From Linnemannia hyalina (taxonomy: Eukaryota > Mortierellomycota > Mortierellomycetes > Mortierellales > Mortierellaceae): DNA of 64,000 nt. Location: the NCBI GenBank assembly GCA_019671135.1, contig JAHRHY010000009.1, positions 1,488,001 to 1,552,000 on the forward strand, in the 5' to 3' direction. Each line of letters starts with the position of its first letter. Positions within the stretch are counted from its first letter, which is position 1. The position numbers were made by a program, and so were the translations under genes. The notes beneath the pieces were generated by a model, which did not search any database, was not told the DNA's origin, and saw nothing but the letters and a program-made list of their open reading frames with translations. Shown here piece by piece: positions 19,031 to 30,716 of the stretch.

Positions 19031-22000
19031 TTACTGGGCTGGTGACAATGGTTTCCTGCCATAGACTGCATAGACAACCTGGTGCGAACGATACTCCTTT
19101 GTTTCCTTGTACATCGCCTGCACAACCTCCTGTACCACCGTCTCGCTACAGTTCGCTGCTTTGGCCAAATGGGGGCGCACCGTCTCCAGAAGCGCAAACA
19201 TGTTCATCTGCCACAACTGTCCCACCTTGCCACCCCAGTCGCCAACAGGGATACAGTACTCCTTCACATGCACATCCGTGAATCCTGCAGCAACCATCAA
19301 TCTATCCAGCGAACGGACAATCGACGGATCCACGCTCCGAGTAGCCATCGACATGCGCAAGTGCTCAAAGACAACGTTCGTCTGGGGTCCGCCATTCTGG
19401 ATTGTAATGTCAGATTCAACACACTCGTAGTATCCACCGGGCTTGAGGATGCGGAAGGCCTCCTTCATGGCTTGTTGCCAGTTCTCAAACGTCAGGCCGC
19501 AGGTGACATTGCGCTGGTAGACCACGTCAAAGGAACCGTCAGGCTGAGAGACACCCTTGAGAAAATCCTCGTTGTAAAAGTTGCAGTTGCGTGGAAAGAT
19601 CGCGGTAGGGTAGACTGCAGAAATGTCAACACCCACAAAGTTGATCGTCGACATTTCAGTAGCCATATCCTATTTGAGGGTCAGGGAATAGACCAAGGGA
19701 TGATGAGGTTAGAAGCTGTGTGGGTGTGTTTCGTGTTTTTGCACATGTCATAGGCGAGAATAGCCGCTCTCATTCTCTCTCTCCTTCCTTGCACCTTGTG
19801 CGATCGTGGAGGACTAAAGAGAAAAACACTGCCTCGCGCTGAGCCCTCTCCAGTCTCCATTGACTGCGTGTGAAGTTGGGTCGCTGAGCGGAATGGCGCG
19901 TGCAGAACATGTTTCCCTCCATTTCGCATGAGACAGTGCAAGGAATAAAAAAAGAAGGCGAAAGGTGGCACCTTAGCCAAAGAGCAGGTGTTTATCGCTC
20001 GGGCCAAAACACAATTAGATATTAGGGATACGGCGGAAAGCCCTGTTCACTTGTTCATTTTAAAATGAAAGGCAACCATGCATGGCCACGCCATTGCACG
20101 CGCAAACCGAGTGAATCAGAGGAAAGTGAGGGAAGGGGGAAAGTGGCGTGAGCCAGATAACAGGAAAAAAAATGAGGGTGCTGAGGAAAAGCGTGAGTGG
20201 AGGGAGGCAAAGAGGAGTGAATTGCATTTCACCAGTGAATAAACGCCTCAAATTAGGGTTGTATTGTTTGAGGGTGCGTGTGTGGGTGTGTGTGGGTGCA
20301 TGCGTGTTTTGACTGTTTAGCATTGGGCATGTGTGTTGTTGACAATCGGCTTAGTAACCGCATATTTTCCATACGCCAACCGGGTGATGCCCAAGAGGAC
20401 TAGGTGTTGAGGTCAGCGGGACCCAAAGCATAGTCAACAAGAACTCTGGTAGGTTTGGATTATGGCCTTACTATCGTGATGATAGCACATGAAAGTGAAG
20501 AGGAGGAGAGAGAGTCGACCAGCCCTGAACAGGGACCTTTCTTTTTTTTCCGACAATTATCACCCTCCGCTCGAACACGCTGACAAGAGACAACAAACAA
20601 GCCATGCCTTGTTTTTTTGTGGGTGTAAATATCACCACCTCCCTTGTCCCGTAAGCTACAGGGACAGCCGGATGCCGAGTGGCAACAAGCCTTTTACACG
20701 TGTTCACACAGGTTATCTTCTCTTTTGGCACGGCCCACCTCTCTTCCACATTCAAATGCCACTTGCCCTTTCGCCACATCACATCAAAATGCCGCTTCGC
20801 TTTTGTTGTCTACAGCGTGTCTACATCTGGTCCAAGTGTACCGACAGACAAAAAAGAAATGGGCGCTCAGTCAACAATGCTCTGTGCTGCCCATCATGTA
20901 ATAAAGGTACATATGTCCCTCCACGAATTCGCTTCAAGTAAGCCCGTTCAATGCCGCGTTAGTTTAGACGGTAACGTACCATTGTCCAAGTAGCGGGCCC
21001 ACATCCAAACTCCATGACACGTCCGTTCGGGGGGATGGGAACGTGAATGTTCTTCTCCAATGCTGCCTTGAATATGTAATGCTGCGTGTGGAGTCTACAT
21101 GAGTGAGCAGAGACGAAAGAACAAGAAGCGAGTGGTGAGTTGAATTGCGTTTTTTTTTGCGATCGACAGTGATTCATCGTTGGTGCAACGAAGTATGAGA
21201 CGACATGACCAAGCATGAGACACACACGATGGAGTTGCCATCGCTTCCATCCATTACACACCAAATTTACTTGTGTGAATGTATACTTGTGTGTATGTAT
21301 GTGTTTGCGAAAAGTGTTTGCTATTTTGGTGGTGTTGCTTGTCACTCTCACCCAACAGATTGTTGGCCCAATGCACAACAGAAAAAGAAAAACACTCTCA
21401 GAGACCACTTCATTCCCTGACCTTGCAATTTTTCGCAGTATTTATGAATAGGATTGTCGCCTTGGCACCAAACCATAATCTGTTTTCTCCACCAAGTTGC
21501 GGGCGCAAGAAAGTGGGGTGTTACGAAAACAAGGGCACAAACCAACATCCTGTACAGCGAACGAATAGAGAGTGAAGAAAGGGGAAAAAAACATTTTGTA
21601 GCGCCAGCTGATGCCATTTCACTGGCCACTGCCCCAAGAAAATCTCTTGCATCCATCGCCATCAATCGATCGCGGTTTTACTGTTTTATCCATGAAAATA
21701 AATCGGCAAACTCCCCTGCTCTATCCCTCATGCGTTTGAAATGTGGATGTGTCTGTGTTCAATCGCAAAAACGAAGGCCGTCCCGTTAGATATCCAATAA
21801 ACCAGATGACATATCCAAAGTAAACGTTGAGAGACCCATCTTAATTTGCAGGCAAATGAACGAGCATATGGCAGCGCGCCCAAGACCATTTGATAACGCA
21901 ATATAATGGTCCACCATTCAATGTCAACCCCATGAACACAAACAAAAACAAAGGTGGTAAAGGCCAAAGAATGCATGCCCATTTTTTTTGCTCGTGCGCG

Positions 22001-23155
22001 ATTGAGTCGAGCATAGCACAAACTCAATAGAAAAATAGGGGCACAAAATAATGCATTGCATGGGATGTGTGTTTTGTGGGTCTCTTCCTTTTGACCCTTC
22101 TCCGTTTCTCCCGCGCTTGTGCATGCTTTGACCACCCACTTATTCAATCGATCATGTCGATTACATACTCCTTTGCTCACCCCACCCACTTCTCCCCAAA
22201 GCAATTGAGAATGGCATAGCCTACTCGATGGCCACTGCGATGTTGACAGGCAATAAACATTAACACGCGAAGCGAAACCCAGAACGGACACACCCGGCCA
22301 AGAAGAAAAGAGAAAAATTCTGGGATGATCGAATTTCTACCTAGACGATTTTTTCCTATTTTCTCTCACTCCCAATAAACAACACACCTCTGGTCCGAGT
22401 CCGGGAACGGGAGAAAAAATTGTCAAGAAGAGGCAGGGGTGGGTGGGTGAAGGCAGATGGAAGGAAAGGAAAGATGCCGGGAATCGGACGCGTTGTTTCA
22501 TTTGTCCTCGTTGGTATTCCATTGATCAAGCTGCAGAAGAGGGAGAGAGGCAAGGAGCGAAAGATGGCATGGGGTGAGGTGAAAGGGGAAGGAATTGAGC
22601 GGGGAACGTGTGGCATAAAGAAAGAAGGGGAAGTGGAGGTAGGCGAAGGAAAGGTGTCTTGGTGTTGTTTGTTGCTGGTTTGTTTGTTTTGGTATGTACC
22701 TGTCTACTTCTTCAGAGTCGTTGGGGAGCATGTAGACGCTGGAGGTCTTGTGGTATCGACGTCCGTGGTAGTAGTTGTATTCGTCGTCGCCAGTGACTTC
22801 TTCCTCGGCATGGGGTGGCAAATGTTGAGTGGTACTGTGGATGCTATTATGGGAGGATGAACCTCTGCTTGCGGTTGTTTCAACTGTCCTGTTGGACGAG
22901 CGTCTTCTGTTCAAGGCTGTTTGTTGGATTGAGTGATGTTTTTAGGGGGGAATAGAAAGGGAAGGAGAGTAAGTAAAACCGGATTCGAATGGCTTCTTTC
23001 TGTCGATAAAGAAGATAAAGAAATATAAAAATAACGAGGCGCCAGGGGGTAGTGTTGAAGATCATACCGGACTGATTCGAGGTGTGAGATGTATGGTGAG
23101 GGCCAGAAGACGAGTCTCTGCCTGCTGTGCGGGAGGACGACTGAGTGGTTCCCAT
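19031..23155 (-). CDS. SAM-dependent class I methyltransferase with two giant introns
   Basis: Exons 23155-23068, 22916-22700, 21094-20980 and 19669-19031 give 352 residues. The introns are 151, 1605 and 1310 bp, all GT...AG, with correct phase. The N-terminal 95 residues are Ser/Asn-rich and start MGTTQSS, with a possible N-myristoylation glycine (inference). The Rossmann fold begins near LHTQHYIFKAALEKN. Motif I is VMEFGCGPATWTM (128-140), then DMATEMSTINFVGVDIS with the acidic ribose-binding residue at about 155. NEDFLKGV, FDVVYQRNVT and EAFRILKPGGYYECVE are motifs II to post-III. The C-terminal part resembles fungal small-molecule methyltransferases (UbiE/LaeA-like superfamily). The substrate is unknown. 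The long introns are strongly supported because each exon continues a conserved motif. Confidence 0.85.
19670..20979 (-). other. Intron 3 of methyltransferase gene, 1310 bp
   Basis: Donor GTACGT after the motif-I exon and acceptor TAG before GATATGGCT. It contains a TG-rich stretch at about 20268-20305 and no supported gene. Confidence 0.75.
21095..22699 (-). other. Intron 2 of methyltransferase gene, 1605 bp
   Basis: Donor GTACAT and acceptor TAG. A same-strand open frame of 187 codons (22291-21728) lies inside; it shows no recognisable domain and is treated as chance. Confidence 0.75.
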
Positions 23156-23564
23156 GGCAAACTTGTTGTTGGATAATAATGAAAGGGAATGTTGTGGGGT
23201 TGGAAGTAAGAGAGTGAAAAGGTGCGACGACGAATAAAAAGGGAAGAAAGGATAAGAAGGGTACAAAAACACTAAAGAAAATAAAACGTAATAAAAACTG
23301 AACGCAGCGAGTGTCAATGAGTGTAACAAGTGTATTAGTGCAAGTTGGGAAGATGAAGAGGAGAGTGTGATGAGGATGAGTTGATGGAGAACGCAAAAAA
23401 AGAGTGGGCAGCGAAGTGTCGGAGCGAAATAGAGAAAGAGGATGCGATGAGAATGCAATGAACTGAAAAAAAAAGCAAAAACACAAAGAGTCGGAGATGA
23501 GTGATGTATTTGGGTTGAGTGGTGTGGAGGGTGGAGGGTGGAGGAATGGGAAGAGAGCTTTGTG

Positions 23565-23705
23565 ATGGTTAAAGAAGAAGGAGCTGGAAATAGGGAAGGG
23601 GGGAAGGGAAAAGGGTAAGGAAGGGGGAAAGGAGGTGAAGAAGGAGGACTGGAGGAGAAGAAGAGGAGGTGGAGGAGGAGAGAGAGTAGTAGAGAAGAGA
23701 GAGAG

Positions 23706-23739
<34 letters not shown>

Positions 23740-24300
23740 AGAGAAGAGAGAGAGAGCGATGAATTGAAATGGAGGGAAAAAAAACAAGGAAAGAAAGAAA
23801 GTAAGAAGGCGAGGGTAGGGCGTACAAAGGAACACAGGAAAAAGGGAGGGAGGGAAGATATGGTTCGTTATGGTTTGGTGGAAGAAGAAGAGGGAGAGGA
23901 CGAAGAAGGATTGGTCGTAAGAGTTATTTGGGGAGGAGGAGATAGAAGTAGCTCGTTCTTTATTTCCCTGTCCGCCTGCAGACAAAAAGGAAAAATGAGA
24001 GTAAAGGAAATCTAAATATTATTATTTTTTGCTATGCAGCAAATGGGGAGAGACGGAAGGAGGAGGAGGACGAGGAGGAGGACGAGGAGGAGGACGAGGA
24101 AGAGGAGGAAGAAGTAGAAGGGAAGAAGGGAAGAAAAAGGAATGAAGAGGAAAAGGGAGGAAAGGAATAAAAAGAAACAAGAGAAAAGAAACAAGAGAAA
24201 AGAGAAAAGAAACAAGAGAAAAGAGAAAAGAGAAAAGAGAAACGAGAAACGAGAAAAGAGAGAAAGAGGAAGAAGAATAGAAAAAGAGAGCGATGGATCA
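23565..24300. repeat. Polypurine tract of about 730 bases
   Basis: The plus strand is almost entirely A and G, including GA dinucleotide runs at 23690-23758, GAG/GAC repeats at 24060-24112 and AGAGAAA/AAGAGAAACG repeats at 24170-24260. It lies upstream of the methyltransferase, so the mRNA-sense strand is C/T-rich. Confidence 0.8.
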
Positions 24301-24582
24301 AGGACAATTAAAGAAGGTCAAAAGGGTGGCAAGACTGTCATTCTTCCTTCTTCTCCCTACTTCTCCCTTCTCATCGCCTTTGTTTGCTACGGTACATCAT
24401 GCCTTGTGTGGCTCGTAGTGCTGGGGGGGGGGATGTGGCTGTTTGAAGGAGGCGAATGGCATCCATCCCTGTTCACTTTGCCTTGCTTATTATTCAAAGA
24501 CTCAATTCATTCCTCAAAATTGAATGGTTGAAGAATGGATGGGATGAGCGATGCTCTCGTGGATGCGTATATGTATATATAC

Positions 24583-24603
24583 GATGATGATGATGATGAT
24601 GAT
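24583..24603. repeat. (GAT)7 microsatellite
   Basis: Seven perfect GAT units in the gene desert. Confidence 0.85.
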
Positions 24604-27600
24604 GTTGCCGAGTCAGTGTGGATACCATGGCCAGATGGCGGCTATTAAATGTTACAGAATATGCTGCTGCATCGACTCAATATTACTTATGCCTTCTCCA
24701 ATGTACTGTACTTGCCTTGCTTGCTTGTTTGCTTGCACCGATAGTCATAGCCCATTGGTAGGATTTACCATTTCAACTACCATATTCATGCGCGCCCAAA
24801 CAAACGAAAAATACGCGCGCGCGTAATTGAATACTAAGGCATTACTTCCTCTTCACTAGCCATTGAATACACCATTCGCCATCCAATGCCTTCCTCAATT
24901 TCTCTCACTCTCTTTCTCTTACTCCCTCTCTTTCCCTCCCTCCCTCTCTCTCTCTCAACGGCAATCATATAACCCGCCGATGGTCGATGGATGCAGACAT
25001 CGCTCACTTCTTTTTTTTTCTTTTTTTCCTGCTCTGGCTCTCTCGTTTTTTTTATACTCTTAGACTTACTGATTCGCACCTCAAGCTTGAACTTCGATCT
25101 CGTGGCTCACCATTCAACCCAACAACCACATAAACGAAAGCAACAGCAACAGCGACAACAGCAACGACACTATCATCATCATAACCGCCATATAGATCCT
25201 TTTTTTACCGTTCTCGTGGTCCTTCTTTCGTTCTTTCTTTTTTCTTTGGCTTCTTTTTTCCTCTCAACGCATGGCTCTCAACCCAACCAACAAGAGAAAA
25301 AAAAGAAGTGGGAATGTACGGCCACAAAAATCAACAACAGCATTTAACAAACGGCTCATCCCTCATCACCTCTTTTTTTTTTTTTCTTACTTTCATTAAG
25401 CAGAATGAAAATCCAAAACCAAACCCCATTCCACTCATCAACAGACCTCATTGTTTTGTTTTTGGTACGAATGCTCTCGTCTTAACTCTGTTTTTATTTT
25501 TCGTTGTTGTTGTATGTGGACTGAATAGCAAAACTAACAAACAACTTCTGTTCATTAATGCAAGGCAACAAGACGCTGTGTTGCTCTCAATTTCTTCCTT
25601 CCTCCTTTTCTTTCTCCCTCGATTCTTTTCTCTTTCTCCACCACCAACGACACACCCCCCAATCGTACTTTTGGCGGTAAATGAAGAGATAAAATGGAAC
25701 GCTGCTTTGTGCCGCAAGTTCAGGGAGGGCTGGTAGTGTTATGTATGGGTGAGTGGTGTTTTTTTTTTTGTCTCCGAACTAACGTAGGCGCGTCTGTTGC
25801 GGACTAATATCCTGGCGATAGCATCATTTCTCATAAAATGAAGCGGGAGGCGCAGAAGGAAGGAGAGGTGCGATACGTGATGGTTAGTACGTGATCATTT
25901 TAATAAGTGGTAGCTGATGGCTGATGATGACGATGATAGGTGATAGTGATGAAGAGGAGTGATCATCGCTCAACTTCCTCTGTCTCGGTCTCTTTTTCCA
26001 TCCTCCGCGCACACAATGGGTGCCTTGTTGGTTGCAAATTTAATTTCCCCGTGTCGGTGTCGTCTCTATCCCTCCTTTGCCTTTTTTCTTTTTTTTCCTT
26101 CTTTCTTTTTATTACTTGGCTTTTATTAAGTCCCACCCCACCTGCCCTACTTTGCGGATGTGCTGCCGCTGTTGCGCCTTTGCCATCGCTTTAAAGTGGA
26201 CATGTGTTTGCGCTTATGCATGGGTGCATGACACCACCACAGGCAACATCATCATCAATAAACAAACTCCCTCTATGGGCGTCCATCTCTTTTCTCCTAA
26301 TAATAATAAGTATATACTGAGGGCGGGTGACGTTCTCCCGGCTTTTTCATATTGTCTCTTTGTTCTTCTTTTACTATTTCTCTTCCTCCATAGTGCAACG
26401 AGCCGTCTCTATAGTCCCTCTAAAATAACGCCTGCTATTTTGACAGTTGACGGCATGATCATGCAAATGCAGGAGGTAGGAGGGGTTACCTTTGAGGGAT
26501 TCCCTGAACCTAGTTGGTCATCTGGTTTTGTGCATTCTATCAATCTTTTTGACCCAGAATAAAGGAGAGGGGGCCTGCATCGCACCTATTGGTCAGAAGG
26601 TGTCAAAAACATGGAAGGATACCCGATAGAAAGAACGACTTGATGATGACGATTAGAAATAGCGATGAACCAACCAACCAGATTTTTCTTTCTACTCCCT
26701 TCGGGATAAAGATCGGCCTTCAGCAGCGCAGTGCCCATGAATTGAGGAGGGCTGTTTGAAGGGTGCCTTCATCACAAGAGTCCTGATCTTATGTTGTTTC
26801 TCCACATGCACATACACACTAAACGCAACCAAACAAACGGTTCGAAATACTCCTCGACTAGTATATTCCTTAATTTCCCCTCTACAGTACTCTTTTTGGG
26901 CGATGCCGTGCAACTCGTTCTTTCACACACAAAAGCCGAACCACAGCAAACAACAAGTTTTTCTTTGACACCCAATGACCCCGTTTTTTTCCTTGCCTTT
27001 TTTTCCGGTGGTGTGCTGCTTGCACTTTACTGGCTCCAGCTTGAGGAAGGCAAAAGCAGAGTAACCCTAATTAACAGACTCCCAGTATAGTACATGAACA
27101 TTAGGAAAAAAAATGAGCTGGTTCACAACAGAGTTTTTCCTCGTGTCGTTCGTCAACTTACCTTGTGAATACCAAGCCTATGGTTAGGTGGTTCAAATAG
27201 ACAAATTGGTGATGAGAACACAAGAAAATGAGAACGCAAGGAGAGGATAACGACGTCTTTTCGACTCTTACTCATCCCTTCCATTAAAACAGCATCGCCT
27301 TTTTTTTTTTTTTTTTGCCAACAGGAGCACAAAAAGCCTTTTTACGCTTCCTGTATCCATGAAGGGCAATAACGATTCGCGGGAAGAAAAACGTACAAGG
27401 TGTATAAATGCAAACTCATTAAACTTTTCATTAACGTCCTTAATTGCGACCTCGGACTTTGTAAAAAAAAAAAAAAAAGATACCCCATTTTGTACACTGT
27501 AATAATCTTCACTCCCGTACCGGTACCTCGCGTGAACGCGTTTTAGAGTAAAATTAGATATTCTCGACGTCCCAATACTCCTTTTTTTTTCCTTTCCTCC

Positions 27601-28466
27601 TCCTTCCTACGGATTATTCTTGTTGTTTGTTGTTGTCGTTGTCGTCGTTGTCGTTGTTGTTGTTGTTGTTGTTGTTTAACACGACCAAGGCGTTTGCTTT
27701 ACTTGCTTCTGTATTGATGATTAATTTTACGTTTATGTACGGCGCTGTTACTTTGGATGCAGATGCACACAACCTTCAACCTTGTGATCCTTCCCTCTTT
27801 CCCTCCTCTTTTTGCTTCTCACTGAAACCCACCCCCATTCTTCCTCAGAACAAATATAAAAAAAGTGCATTTGGGGACGAACTAAAAACAAAAAACAATG
27901 TGAGCACTTCCTCCACAATGCAGCAGCAAAAGCTTGCACTTGCGTTTAACTCGATCCCCCAAGGAAAAAAAAAAAGGAAAAGAAGGGGGGAAAAAAAAAA
28001 GGCGTCATCATCTCCAGCCAACATTGCTTCTCATCTCACCCTGGGTCTTTTGCCTCTGCTTTATTTTTTGTAGCAACCCCTCCGTCGAGGTTACGAAGTA
28101 CTACTGAACGTTATTGCTTTCCGGTATTTAGTTTAAATGTGTGCGGATCTCTGGACTGGATGAACATGGAGGATCGTCATTTTTGCTTGTGGGTGTATAA
28201 GAGTGTATTTCAAACCATTAAGCGTTGGAGGGCACTACATGAAAAATCATGTTGCGAAATAGAATGAAGGTTCCTCTTCTCTTTCCTCCATTCGTGCTCG
28301 ACTGCATTAGCTTGTGTTCCCCCTACACCAGTCCGAACCTTTCAGCGAGAAGAGGAGCACAAAAAGTGAAAGGGGGGGAGTAACCCAACCAAATGGAGGG
28401 TCGTTGAAGACGTAAGAAAGGTACATTTGTCTTGTGTCCTGTTGTTGGAGCAGGTTGTTCTCGTGG

Positions 28467-28469
28467 TGT

Positions 28470-28500
<31 letters not shown>
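28467..28500. repeat. (TG)n microsatellite
   Basis: TG repeat of about 34 bases with one interruption (TGTATG) near its start, in the gene desert. Confidence 0.85.
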
Positions 28501-29817
28501 CATGCAAGGCCAAGAATACATACATGCATGTCCCCGCTCATAGACTTGAGGTGTCATGTGGGAAAAGTAGCTTAGCTGTGAGGCTGTGAACCCATAGACA
28601 CAATGATCCGTAAAAACAACCAACAACAATAGCAACAAACGGGGCCCACGTTTTTTCGTGGCCTAAATATTGGCTAGTTTCCTCTTTCCTCTTCCCGTTC
28701 CCTTGCGCTCTTGTATCCCTCCTCGCCATTCTTTTTTTTTCTACTCCATTGCCAGCTCATGCATGCATGGCGCGAAAGAGGTTAGAGAGCCAACGAGTGA
28801 GGGAGGATAAAGGAACGAAGGAAGGAAGGAAGTGAGGGAAAGATGGTATAGAAATGGAGGAGTGAGCATCTGTTTTTGTTTTCTACTCTTCTCTATTGAT
28901 GCCACGCCGTTTGAGCAAATACATTGTGAGTGAGAGACAGAGGAGAGAGAAGCTAAAAACAACTACCACAACAAACAAACCAGATCAAAACAAAAGTGAA
29001 AAACAAGTGCCAGATCAACAAGGATGATGATTGGGTTTGTAAAAGTGGAGGGAAAGGGAAATGGATACCGCTGGCCATGAGACGAGGGGGGTGGGGCATG
29101 CTATATTCAGCATTCTTTGCGAGTGTGCTCTTTCGCTTCTCAACGTTTTTTTTGTGAGCTGCATGGAGATGTTAGCTTCGAATCGACGCCACTAATTCAC
29201 CGAATTTTCGTTCTCAGATCCCTCCAACTAGCTTGGAATTCTCTTCGTCCGTGTAGCGTTCAATCCCACACACCATTGGCTTATTATTCTCCTTGAACCT
29301 TTTCAGACTAACGTACCTGTAAGTAGCTGGAAGACAGCCTCGAATCGAACGAAAAGATCTGAGATGGTAGGAAAAGAACGGGGGCGATAAAAACTAGGTA
29401 GTGAACTGATTAGGCACGGCGCCTTCATTAGAGACTGATGAACATTGTTTCATCACTTGTGTCCTCCACCGAAGACTAGACCTGTGGTGACTTTTTTCAG
29501 GAAAGCAGAGAGATCATTGAGGGAGATGGGAGGTGCGGGAGGCGTGTGTATGTGTGTGAGAGTATATGTGAAGGTGTTTGGATAAGAATGTGGTGGTTGT
29601 CGATGATGGCACAAGGACGAGACATTTCAAAAAAAAAAACCACCCATAGCAAAACCGTTGCCAATCCCGTGATCCAGCTCCTTTTTATTCGGTCCGAGTG
29701 ACGCAAATTCCATGGATTTTAGCGTGTTCCTGACAAATCTGCCCTCCTTCCTTCCTTCCCCCCTTTCCTGACTCATCGCTTCTCTTCCAACGTCTTTTCT
29801 ACCATCACACCCAACCC

Positions 29818-29826
29818 TATATAAAG
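29818..29826 (+). promoter_or_regulatory. TATA box of glutaredoxin gene
   Basis: TATATAAAG about 125 bases upstream of the glutaredoxin ATG, followed by a C/A-rich leader with repeated CACT and CCAA units (29860-29945), as in strongly expressed fungal genes. Confidence 0.65.
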
Positions 29827-29946
29827 AATCCACATTCGACTCTCTTTTTCCGAACCAAATCACTCACTCAACTACATCACCAGCAGCAATCGCTCACTCA
29901 CTCACTCAACCCAACCAACCAATCACATACACACACATACAACAAG

Positions 29947-30294
29947 ATGGCATCCCAACTCGCGGCCTCAGTCCGCACGCTGATCAAAACCTCCATCGCC
30001 TCAAACCCAGTCATGATCTTCTCGAAATCCTACTGCCCCTACTGTCTACGGGTCAAGGACCTCTTTGATGACCTTGCCGTCCCCTACAAGGCCCTCGAAC
30101 TCGACGAACACGAGAACGGGCCCCAGATCCAGGCTGACCTCAAGACCCTTACCGGACAGACCTCGGTGCCGAATGTGTTTGTGAAGGGGACCCATGTCGG
30201 TGGGAGTGATGATACCCATGCGGCGAAGGAGTCCGGACGGTTGAGAGAGTTGTTGGACAAGTCTGTTTGGGATACTCCTTTCCCTGATGCTTAG
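29947..30294 (+). CDS. Dithiol glutaredoxin (CPYC type)
   Basis: Cytosolic glutathione-dependent thiol-disulfide oxidoreductase, 115 residues, single exon. The active site CPYC is at residues 30-33 in FSKSYCPYCLRVK. The glutathione-binding cis-proline motif TSVPNVFVKG follows at about 72-81, then the VGGSDD motif with the conserved glycine pair. KSYCPYC preceded by a beta strand (PVMIF) gives a textbook thioredoxin fold, and the length matches yeast Grx1/Grx2 (about 110). There is no clear signal or transit peptide. The gene has its own TATA box and a 3' end converging on XDH with a 420-base spacer. It likely helps in oxidative-stress repair; co-regulation with XDH, which can yield peroxide, is speculation. 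Confidence 0.95.
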   Translation: MASQLAASVRTLIKTSIASNPVMIFSKSYCPYCLRVKDLFDDLAVPYKALELDEHENGPQIQADLKTLTGQTSVPNVFVKGTHVGGSDDTHAAKESGRLRELLDKSVWDTPFPDA

Positions 30295-30716
30295 ATAGGC
30301 GTACTGGAGGTGCCTGGAGGGGGGATCTGGATTGACAGTGTGTTCGCCCATTTCTTCTTTCAACGAGCAAACGCAAACAAATAAAAAAAAAAGAATATGA
30401 ACAGATGTCAGATCTCAATACGAAGGTTGAACTTGAATTTTGAAACAAATATCGGATCTCTTTGTTCGCGTCATATCTATCCTACATTCCTTAGCCACAT
30501 AGAGTATGAAGGGAAGTTGTCTTGCAAACCCTCGGATTAACTAATTGCATCGCTGATTTAGAACAACCACTGATTGCCTGAACAAGAGAGTAATGTACAA
30601 AAATGAGTGGGTTTATTATGTGCAATAGGGCAATAGGGAAATAAGGCAATAGCATGCTTGCTTCTTGAATGAAGAAGAAAATATGACAAAATGGAATAAA
30701 AATGAAAGAAAAGAGC
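30295..30716. other. Convergent 3' spacer, glutaredoxin and XDH
   Basis: About 420 bases between two converging genes. AATAAA occurs on the plus strand near 30381 (CAAATAAAAA), suitable for glutaredoxin. No gene seen. Confidence 0.45.

Larger units (their letters stand above)
23156..29946. other. 6.8-kb gene desert between methyltransferase and glutaredoxin
   Basis: Largest gap in the window. Many short open frames are present on both strands, but they are low-complexity (Phe/Leu/Ser runs) or lack domains and splice partners. It contains long polypurine and polypyrimidine segments, A/T homopolymers and microsatellites. I found no tRNA-like B-box, rRNA or transposon remnant. The left end should hold the methyltransferase promoter and 5' UTR, the right end the glutaredoxin promoter. 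Unrecognised non-coding RNA or lineage-specific genes cannot be excluded. Confidence 0.55.

Noticed and set aside
22880..23827. 315-codon minus-strand frame covering methyltransferase exon 1 and its upstream region
   Set aside because: Ser/Leu/Phe/Pro-rich product of C/T-rich leader DNA; it reads through the first intron, whereas the spliced model gives a proper methyltransferase.
26077..26562. 161-codon plus-strand frame in the gene desert
   Set aside because: Begins in a T/Phe-rich tract, with no domain or conserved pattern.
29161..29350. TTCGAATC/CGAATCG motifs that resemble tRNA T-arm sequence
   Set aside because: No matching acceptor or anticodon stems around them.
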